Below are positions 30,488-36,072 of a stretch of DNA of 36,072 nucleotides, one piece after another. A program made the position numbers and the translations under genes. The stretch is from Rhodocyclales bacterium RIFCSPLOWO2_02_FULL_63_24 (lineage in GTDB: Bacteria > Pseudomonadota > Gammaproteobacteria > Burkholderiales > Rhodocyclaceae). Position 1 is the first letter of the stretch, and the number at the start of each line of letters is the position of its first letter. The DNA is taken from assembly GCA_001828935.1 (NCBI GenBank), contig MHZX01000001.1, positions 1 through 36,072 on the forward strand. Reading direction: 5' to 3'. The notes under the pieces were generated by a model, which searched no databases, was not told the DNA's origin, and saw only the letters and a list, made by a program, of their open reading frames with translations.

Positions 30488-31468
30488 TCATAGCAGTTTG
30501 GAAAGGCCCTTGACGTCGAAGGTGAGGGAACCCGTCGGGCAGGTATCCACGCACAACCCGCAACGCGTGCAGTCGGGCCCGATCGGAATCTCGGTATCCA
30601 CCGCGCGGCCCTTGATCACGGTGTCGAGCACATGGGGCACCAGGCAGACCTTGCGGCAGTCACCCTCGTGAAAGCAACTGTCCAGTTTGTACTTGATCCG
30701 CACCGGCGAAAAAATGCCGACCACGCCATAGGTGAGACCGATCGGGCAGGCGTAGCGGCACCAGGCGCGGCGCGAAAAGAACACCTCGAACACCAGCAGC
30801 GCGAGCACCCAGAGCAGGGCCAGCGCCGGCCCATAGATCAATGCCCGCGACAGGATGCCGGTCGGCGAGATCGCTTCGAACACCGTATAGCCGGTGGCCG
30901 CGGCGAGGATGGCGAAGACGATCCAGGACAGGCTGCGCAGGCGGCGGTCGATGTTCTGGTCGGTCACCAGCTTCTTCCTGACCAGATACAGATGAATGTT
31001 CTCCGCCAGTTCCGCCAGCAGATGATACGGGCAGACCCAGGAACAGAAGCTGCGCCCGCCCAGAAGCAGCCACAGCACAAAGACCGTCACGGTGCCGATC
31101 ACCAGATTGACGATGATGTGCTTGTGCGCCAGCATTACCTGCAGCGCCGAATTGAGGTCGATCAGGTGAAAGCCGACGAAGCGCGAAGCCGTCAGCGCAC
31201 CTTCGAGGATCTGGATATCGAACCAGAAGGAAAAGGTGAACAACAGGTTGGCGGCGATCAGCACCGCCCAGCGCCGGTTGCGCCAGGTATGCACCGACTT
31301 CCGGTCCTGATGGGCGACGATCGCCGCCTGCAGCCTTTCCTTGTTGGTGGCGCGCTTGAGCACATGGATTTCCTGGGCACGCTCGGAAATCGCCTCCGGC
31401 TTTTTCGGCTCGCGACCGAACATCACGGCAATCTGTTCGAAGAAGCGGCGCTTAAGGTACTGGTTCAC
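30488..31468 (-). CDS. nosH: NosH, NapH-like membrane ferredoxin (quinol dehydrogenase)
   Basis: 326-aa membrane protein with four to five helices. It carries the paired NapH-type motifs FCSWVCPYHLL and WCRYACPIGL at helix ends and two C-terminal 4Fe-4S sites, including CTRCGLCVDTCP. In atypical nos systems NosG and NosH are thought to take electrons from menaquinol and pass them towards periplasmic cytochromes and NosZ. The start is a GTG at 31466-31468 overlapping the nosG stop (GTGA). The N-terminal ~75 residues are cytoplasmic and charged. Confidence 0.9.
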   Translation of the reverse strand: MNQYLKRRFFEQIAVMFGREPKKPEAISERAQEIHVLKRATNKERLQAAIVAHQDRKSVHTWRNRRWAVLIAANLLFTFSFWFDIQILEGALTASRFVGFHLIDLNSALQVMLAHKHIIVNLVIGTVTVFVLWLLLGGRSFCSWVCPYHLLAELAENIHLYLVRKKLVTDQNIDRRLRSLSWIVFAILAAATGYTVFEAISPTGILSRALIYGPALALLWVLALLVFEVFFSRRAWCRYACPIGLTYGVVGIFSPVRIKYKLDSCFHEGDCRKVCLVPHVLDTVIKGRAVDTEIPIGPDCTRCGLCVDTCPTGSLTFDVKGLSKLL

Positions 31469-32310
31469 GTGTTCCAGACCTCCCTGGCTTCGATGACGAT
31501 GCAGGTCGGCTCGACCGGGCAGATCATCTCGCAGACACCGCAACCGACGCAGGGTTCATGCACCACCGGCGATTTGCGTTTGCTGCCGTCCGGTGCGAAC
31601 ACGGTTTCGATCGAAATTGCGCCCTTGACCGGGCACTCGCGCACGCACAGGTCGCATTCCGCCAGATCGTAAGGGTGTTCGCTGACGGCAATCGGCTTCC
31701 AGCGGTTGACCTCCATGTAGCGCATGCGGCCCTTGAACGACGCGCCCCGCACCTGCCCCTTGAAGCCCTTGCCCTGGATCGCCAGACAGGCTTCCGGCCG
31801 CGTCAGGCGCGCGACGCCGATGCGCTCGCTGAGGTTCAGGGTCGGCTCGGGGTCTTTTTCCTTGGCCTTGAGAATCGGCGCAGCGGCGAGCTTGGCGCCC
31901 TTGCGCACGCCGAGGAAGGCCGGCTTCTTGTACACCAGCGATCCGGTGGGGCAGGCCAGAATGCACTGCACGGCATCGCAGGAGAAATCGCAGGCCTGCT
32001 CGCGCGCGTCGATGTAGGGCGTGCCGACGCCGACGCCGTCGACCAGGTCGGCCAGCTTGATCGCCTGCACCGGACAGACCTGCACGCATTGGCCGCACTT
32101 GATGCAGGACGACAGAAAGTCCTTTTCGTCCAACGCCCCCGGCGGCCGCAGGCGCTTCTTCTGCGCGTAGACCAAAGGCAGGAAGCCGGACAGTGCCGCG
32201 CCCATCACGCCGCCAGTCAGCAAGATGGTGCGCAACACGCGACGCCGCGCCTGTTGCGCGCGTTCCCGCGATAGCGGCGGCTTCGCGGCGGGTGGGGTCG
32301 GTTCGCTCAT
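31465..32310 (-). CDS. nosG: NosG, NapG-like periplasmic iron-sulfur protein
   Basis: 281-aa protein. The N-terminus has a twin-arginine-type signal (ARRRVLRTILLTGG and a hydrophobic stretch to about residue 50), then four 4Fe-4S cluster motifs: CIKCGQCVQVCP, CDFSCDAVQCILACP, CDLCVRECP and CVGCGVCEMICP. This is the NapG layout; with NosH it forms a quinol-oxidising module for N2O respiration. The ATG at 32308-32310 overlaps the nosD stop by 4 nt (ATGA), and the stop overlaps the nosH GTG. Longer in-frame readings upstream run antiparallel to nothing useful and were discarded. Confidence 0.92.
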   Translation of the reverse strand: MSEPTPPAAKPPLSRERAQQARRRVLRTILLTGGVMGAALSGFLPLVYAQKKRLRPPGALDEKDFLSSCIKCGQCVQVCPVQAIKLADLVDGVGVGTPYIDAREQACDFSCDAVQCILACPTGSLVYKKPAFLGVRKGAKLAAAPILKAKEKDPEPTLNLSERIGVARLTRPEACLAIQGKGFKGQVRGASFKGRMRYMEVNRWKPIAVSEHPYDLAECDLCVRECPVKGAISIETVFAPDGSKRKSPVVHEPCVGCGVCEMICPVEPTCIVIEAREVWNT

Positions 32311-33698
32311 CCGGTCACCTTGCTCTTGATCAGTTGCGGTTTGGTGAAGCGCGGCCATTCGTCCCTGAGCGTCATCTCGGGCGAGGAAAAGGGTGCCAGC
32401 CGTTCCAGAAAATCCAGCAACTCCATCACCGGCGCCGTCTTGAAGAAGCGCGCCGGCGGCAGTTCGATCCATATCTGGTCAGCATAGGCATAGAACTCGT
32501 AGGGCGTATCGCCGACGCCGTTGTGATCGCGATCGAAGCCCTGATAGTCATCCCAGTAGTTGCCTCGCCACTCGTTGAGACCGGAGGTGCCGCGCCCGGC
32601 CTGCACCACATGCGTCAGATTACCCTCGAAGATATTGTCGGTGACGACATTGCCGCCCAGTTCGCTGCTCAACTTTACCGCGATCCCGTTGTAGGCGAAG
32701 CGGTTGTTGCGCACCCAGATCTTGCTGTCGGGCTGAAAAGGGGAGAGGTCGGAGCCGATGCCGACCGCGCAGTAGATGATCTCGTTGCCTTCGATCACCG
32801 CATTGCTGGCCTCCTTGAAACCGATCGCCATGCCGGCGGCGCCGGTGGCGTGGGAAATCAGGTTGTTGCGCAGCACGCCGCCCTCGGTGTACATGAAATA
32901 GACGCCGACCGAGTTGTCGTAGAAGCGGTTGTCCTCGACGATGTTGTTGTTGGCGAACATGAAGTGGATCGAATAGCGGCTGCGCATGCCGACGTTGCGG
33001 CGATAGATGTTGTCGTGGGAGTACCAGGCCACCATGTCGCGCGAATCGGCGATTTCGTTGCCTTCGATCAGGTTGCGGTCGCTGTACCAGAGCCGCAGCC
33101 CGTCGCCGCGCACACCCAGTTCGCGCGGCTTGGAACTCACCTTGTTGTGGCGCAGGACGTTGTCGCTGGATTGCTTGAGATCGATGCCGAACAGGCAGTT
33201 GTCGATCACCAGGTTCTCGATCACGTTGCGGTGCCCGCGCACGTCCAGGCAGGAGTCATCGGTATCGTGCGAGTCGCCGGACCCGGTCAGATGCAGGCCG
33301 CGCAGCACCGCCGCATCGGTTTCGAGCGAAAACACCGTGCCCTTGTCGCCGGCATCGATGGTCACCTGGCCGCCGCCATCGATGATCAACGGCTTGTTCA
33401 TCACCACCGGACCGGAATAGCTGCCGGGCGGCGGACGCAGCGTCGAACCCGCAGGCGCCGCATCGACCAGCGGCTGGAACGGCTTCAGGCCGTGCACCCG
33501 CTTGTCGCGCTCGTAGAGCGGATAGGTGGGCTTGGGCCGATCGACGCCGACCCGCGGCGCGGTGGACAAATCGGCCGTCGCCCCCAGGCTGGGCGGCTTG
33601 CCGTCGTCGCCGTCGCGATCGGCCGGGCGCGCCACCAGCAGCGACGAGACACCAAGCAGCAGGGCCGGCAACAGTCTCAGCCAGCGCGTGCGCTTCAT
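32307..33698 (-). CDS. nosD: NosD, periplasmic maturation factor
   Basis: 463-aa exported beta-helix protein. The signal peptide covers about residues 1-24. An insertion-like low-complexity stretch (residues 25-75) precedes the helix of repeated turns such as LRGLHLTGSGDSHDTD, NVIENLVIDN, NLIEGNEI and VRNNRFAYN. The C-terminal block EWRGNYWDDYQGFDRD, YADQIWIELP and LLDFLERLAPFSS is the NosD hallmark. NosD works with NosFY in building the CuZ centre. It starts 13 nt after nosB with a GGAGACC ribosome site. A shorter paralogue is encoded at 22723-23925. Confidence 0.93.
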   Translation of the reverse strand: MKRTRWLRLLPALLLGVSSLLVARPADRDGDDGKPPSLGATADLSTAPRVGVDRPKPTYPLYERDKRVHGLKPFQPLVDAAPAGSTLRPPPGSYSGPVVMNKPLIIDGGGQVTIDAGDKGTVFSLETDAAVLRGLHLTGSGDSHDTDDSCLDVRGHRNVIENLVIDNCLFGIDLKQSSDNVLRHNKVSSKPRELGVRGDGLRLWYSDRNLIEGNEIADSRDMVAWYSHDNIYRRNVGMRSRYSIHFMFANNNIVEDNRFYDNSVGVYFMYTEGGVLRNNLISHATGAAGMAIGFKEASNAVIEGNEIIYCAVGIGSDLSPFQPDSKIWVRNNRFAYNGIAVKLSSELGGNVVTDNIFEGNLTHVVQAGRGTSGLNEWRGNYWDDYQGFDRDHNGVGDTPYEFYAYADQIWIELPPARFFKTAPVMELLDFLERLAPFSSPEMTLRDEWPRFTKPQLIKSKVTG

Positions 33699-33711
33699 GA
33701 TCCCGGTCTCC

Positions 33712-34692
33712 TTACGAGTCCGAGTCGCGCAACTGCCGCCGGCGCAACAGCAGCGCCATCATCAGGCAGCCGAAAGCCACCAGCAGCAAACCGTAGCCCC
33801 AATAGGGATAGGAAAAGGTCGAGAACTGCGCCACCTTGCCCTCGCCAAATACGGTCGGCATGAACGGCTTGACCGTGAAGGCGCCCCAGGGATGCATGTT
33901 GTGGCCGAAGAACCACAGCCAGCCGGCGTAATCGATCACGAAGAACACCGGCATGAATGCCGGCACCAGCGCCAGCAGCAGCGAAAATCTGGGAATTTTC
34001 CAGACGCCCAGCATGATGATCGCCATCGCCGCGACGATCCCCGCCATCGATACCTTGGTCGCCAGCATCAGATTGGCTTTCCAGCGTGCCAGCACATCGG
34101 GCTGATTGAAGAAGGTGCTCGCCTCGTGGTAGTAGTGAGCGGCGAAGGCATCCAACTGACCCATGACGATCTGATCGACCACCATCCAGACCGCAACCGC
34201 CGCGAAACCCGCACCCAGAATCTTCAGTTGCGTCTTGCGCTGCGTCGCCATGAATCCCAGCAGCATGACGGCAAACCAGCCAAAGATGAACTTCGACAGG
34301 CGCAACTCCACCGGCGAACCGGTATCGATCGGATACATCCCCACATAGTGGTTGATGGTGTTCATTTCATGGACGCAGTCGAGGCTCTTCGCCTCCCGGT
34401 TCACGTCCTTGCCCTTGTCCAGAATCGGGTTGAACCGAGGGGTGTCCTGGCCCAAGTCGGCCTGCAGGGTTTCATTGCCCATCTGGGTGCCCTTGCCCAC
34501 CGCCGTGCAACCGTTGAAGACACCGTTGAAGTGGAAGTGGATACGTATGCCGTCGGGAAAGGCATCCTTGGGGTAGTTGGGCGCCGTCAGCGAAACCCAC
34601 CAGATCGGCGAAAAGTAGGCGGCGACCAGCGCCACCAATGCCACCAGGGTCAACCCGGTGATCAACCTGTTCTGTTGTTTTTGATCTTGCAT
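33712..34692 (-). CDS. nosB: NosB-type membrane protein of atypical nos clusters
   Basis: 326-aa membrane protein with about six hydrophobic helices and a large periplasmic loop between the first two (residues ~35-125) containing two cysteines (FNGCTAVGKG and LDCVHE). This matches the membrane protein encoded next to nosZ in clade II clusters such as those of Wolinella and Dechloromonas, usually called NosB; its biochemical role is not settled. The ATG at 34690-34692 was chosen because it begins directly before the first helix; the leader has only a weak AGAGAA. It is 13 nt from nosD. Confidence 0.82.
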   Translation of the reverse strand: MQDQKQQNRLITGLTLVALVALVAAYFSPIWWVSLTAPNYPKDAFPDGIRIHFHFNGVFNGCTAVGKGTQMGNETLQADLGQDTPRFNPILDKGKDVNREAKSLDCVHEMNTINHYVGMYPIDTGSPVELRLSKFIFGWFAVMLLGFMATQRKTQLKILGAGFAAVAVWMVVDQIVMGQLDAFAAHYYHEASTFFNQPDVLARWKANLMLATKVSMAGIVAAMAIIMLGVWKIPRFSLLLALVPAFMPVFFVIDYAGWLWFFGHNMHPWGAFTVKPFMPTVFGEGKVAQFSTFSYPYWGYGLLLVAFGCLMMALLLRRRQLRDSDS

Positions 34693-34770
34693 GCTGTTCT
34701 CTGTTTGGGGGGGCGACTCTCCGCAACCGCACCCCACCCCGGCCGGAGTGCGGGCGGTCCGGAAACGCGA

Positions 34771-35514
34771 CTACTTCTTCTTGGTACCCTTCGCAGCCGG
34801 TTTTGCCTTGCACATCGAGCCCGGCATAGTCAGGCTCGACTGATAGGCCGAAATGGCTACCAGCTGCTTGTCATCGTACTTCTTGATGATCTTGACCATG
34901 TCCGGATTCGCATTGCGGCGCTTGCCGTCGCGGATCTCGGTCATCTGGCGCAGCAGATACTTGTAATGCTGGCCGGCCAGCACCGGGTAGAACTTGTCCT
35001 TGACGCCCTCGCCGTTGGCCTTGTGGCATTCGATGCACTCCTTCTCGTACATCGCCTTGCCGTCAGCGACCTGCTTGGCGGCATCGGGACCTTCGTACTT
35101 GCCATGGTCAACCGGAATGCACAGACTCTCGATGTAGGCAGAAACGTTGGCCAGTTCCTGGGCGTCGGTGAGTTCCTTGGCGAAGGGATACATGGTCGGG
35201 TTGTCGCGCAGCCCGGCACGGATGTCGGCCATCTGCTTGATCAACACCGTGGTGTGCTGCCCTGCCAGTTGCGGGAAGGTGCCGTCGGTACGTCCGGCGC
35301 CAGAAGGCAGGTGGCAGGCGCCGCACACCTCGTAGCCCTCCTTGCCAGCCTTGGCGTCGCCCTTGAACTTGAGCGCCTCGATCTTCTCGCCCTCCTGGGC
35401 ATTCCATTTGTAGTCCTTGGATTCGATGCCGGCCTTCTTCTCGGCGGGCGGCGCCGCCAGCGCGAATGCGGGAATCAGCGCGATTGCCAGCGCCAGTCTG
35501 ATTGTCTTGTACAT
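34771..35514 (-). CDS. Diheme cytochrome c, c4-like
   Basis: 247-aa periplasmic protein with a signal peptide (cleavage after about residue 20, FALAAP) and two heme sites, CGACH near residue 65 and CIECH near residue 164. Each is followed by the PxLAGQ...QM...I..G pattern (FPQLAGQHTTVLIKQM and YPVLAGQHYKYLLRQM) of cytochrome c4/c553-type folds. It is a plausible electron carrier from NosG/NosH to NosZ. The tail KPAAKGTKKK is strongly basic. Start ATG at 35512-35514 has AGGAAGAG upstream, and an FNR-type box lies about 70 bp before the start codon. Confidence 0.92.
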   Translation of the reverse strand: MYKTIRLALAIALIPAFALAAPPAEKKAGIESKDYKWNAQEGEKIEALKFKGDAKAGKEGYEVCGACHLPSGAGRTDGTFPQLAGQHTTVLIKQMADIRAGLRDNPTMYPFAKELTDAQELANVSAYIESLCIPVDHGKYEGPDAAKQVADGKAMYEKECIECHKANGEGVKDKFYPVLAGQHYKYLLRQMTEIRDGKRRNANPDMVKIIKKYDDKQLVAISAYQSSLTMPGSMCKAKPAAKGTKKK

Positions 35515-35549
35515 GGTCTCTTCCTTATCGGTGTGTAGGGGTTGCGCTC

Positions 35550-35592
35550 ATGATGACATGGTCGAACATAAGCAGTCATTGATATTTCTCAA
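35550..35592 (-). promoter_or_regulatory. FNR/DNR-type promoter before the c4-like cytochrome
   Basis: TTGATATTTCTCAA at 35579-35592 matches the FNR/DNR palindrome with one mismatch in the second half-site. On the minus strand CATCAT at 35550-35555 (4 of 6) lies at the same 23-bp distance from the box as in the promoters at 14251 and 22674. It predicts a start near 35543 and a 29-nt leader with a good ribosome site. It would be an internal promoter of the nos cluster. Confidence 0.58.
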
Positions 35593-35633
35593 TTGACCGC
35601 GGTTCCCTGTCATTCGGTCTGAAACAGGCTCCG

Positions 35634-35954
35634 CTATTTGATCTCGGACAGGTACTTGGCCAGTTCCTTGATCTCCGCGTCGGTGACCAGATGCATGATG
35701 CCCTTCATCGCCGCGGTATTTCCGTTGGCGCGCGCGCCGCTCTTGATGTCCTTCATCTGGTTCTCGGCGTACTTCGCGTTCTGCCCTGCCAGTTTGGGGT
35801 ATTCGGGCGTCAGCGGCTTCTTGGCATCCTTGCCGTGACAGGCGATGCAGGTCTTTTCCAGGTAGAGCGTCTTGCCGTCGGCGAGGGCGGGGGCCGCGAA
35901 ACTGGCGGCGGTGATGGCAACAACGGCGGCCGAGAGAATCGTTCCGGTTTTCAT
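35634..35954 (-). CDS. Monoheme cytochrome c, c553/NosC-like
   Basis: 106-aa periplasmic protein: signal peptide to about residue 25 (APALADG), heme site CIACH near residue 36, then YPKLAGQNAKYAENQMKDI with a Met ligand candidate and a C-terminal helix ELAKYLSEIK. It resembles one half of the c4-like protein next to it. Placed directly after nosZ, it is the likely direct electron donor, as suggested for the small cytochromes of atypical nos clusters. The ATG at 35952-35954 has a strong AAAAGGAA upstream. Confidence 0.92.
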   Translation of the reverse strand: MKTGTILSAAVVAITAASFAAPALADGKTLYLEKTCIACHGKDAKKPLTPEYPKLAGQNAKYAENQMKDIKSGARANGNTAAMKGIMHLVTDAEIKELAKYLSEIK

Positions 35955-35980
35955 GTTTATTCCTTTTCGTAAAAGATCGG

Positions 35981-36001
35981 GGGGCAGAGTAGCTCTGCCC
36001 C
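35981..36001 (-). terminator. Hairpin between nosZ and the cytochrome genes
   Basis: GGGGCAGAG (35981-35989) and CTCTGCCCC (35993-36001) form a perfect 9-bp stem with a 3-nt loop. In the transcribed minus direction it is followed after six bases by TTTT. It may act as a partial terminator or 3'-end stabiliser that raises nosZ mRNA over downstream genes. Confidence 0.62.
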
Positions 36002-36027
36002 TCGGGACCTGCATTGACCTGCGTTAA

Positions 36028-36072
36028 TTACTTGACCTTCTTGGCACCATTCTGCTCAAGGTAGGTCTTGGC
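36028..36072 (-). CDS. nosZ: C-terminal end of probable nitrous oxide reductase NosZ
   Basis: Only the last 14 codons and a TAA stop are inside the window (AKTYLEQNGAKKVK). The identity rests on position: in atypical nos clusters nosZ lies directly upstream of the cytochromes and nosB-D-G-H-F-L-Y, and these genes read in the same direction. The charged lysine-rich tail fits a cupredoxin-domain C-terminus but is not diagnostic. NosZ reduces N2O to N2 in the periplasm. Confidence 0.55.
   Translation of the reverse strand, partial: AKTYLEQNGAKKVK

Noticed and set aside
36014..36027. TTGACCTGCGTTAA resembling an FNR-type box upstream of the monoheme cytochrome
   Set aside because: One half-site is imperfect and the sequence at the expected -10 position (35985-35990) lies in the hairpin and does not resemble TATAAT, unlike the other three boxes.

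Overview
The window is a GC-rich stretch of a proteobacterial chromosome, most likely a denitrifying betaproteobacterium of the Rhodocyclaceae type. The main reason is a nitrous oxide reductase (nos) cluster of the atypical (clade II) layout on the minus strand at the right end: nosZ tail, two c-type cytochromes, nosB, nosD, NapG-like nosG, NapH-like nosH, nosF, nosL, nosY, and no nosR. The taxonomic call is an inference from gene content; no rRNA or tRNA gene was seen.

Left part (1-7216): a truncated ECF sigma factor gene diverges from a CMD/AhpD-like gene, a DUF1127 gene and an MFS transporter, across a large two-stage dyad (598-663). Then come a MOT1-type molybdate/sulfate transporter coupled to a half-size CHR (chromate transporter) protein, and a divergent pair made of an orphan heme-copper oxidase subunit I-like protein with unusual metal-site residues and a SCO1/SenC copper chaperone.

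Middle part (6900-19900): two near-identical copies of a ~160-bp intergenic repeat bracket a signalling island (REC-PAS-GGDEF response regulator plus hybrid histidine kinase, an Adhesin_E-like protein and a small unknown). After this lie a divergent RlmN-like radical SAM protein coupled to an HxHxQ phosphorylase-like protein, a five-PAS diguanylate cyclase behind an FNR-type promoter, an ankyrin lipoprotein, VF530 and HicA-like small proteins, and a DsbA-family isomerase.

Right part (19923-36072): one long minus-strand array, mostly with 1-4 nt overlaps. Behind nosZ-nosB-D-G-H-F-L-Y it continues into a TlpA-like thioredoxin, a UbiA-family prenyltransferase, a UbiE/MenG-type methyltransferase, a MenA-like prenyltransferase, a bile-acid/sodium symporter-family carrier, a second nosD paralogue, then nirJ and a cytochrome c-d1 protein (NirN-like). 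N2O reduction, its presumed quinol feed (NosG/NosH), quinone-tailoring enzymes and heme d1 functions are therefore physically joined. FNR/DNR-type boxes precede the c4-like cytochrome, nirJ and the five-PAS cyclase, each with a -10-like hexamer 23 bp from the box, which suggests a shared low-oxygen regulon.
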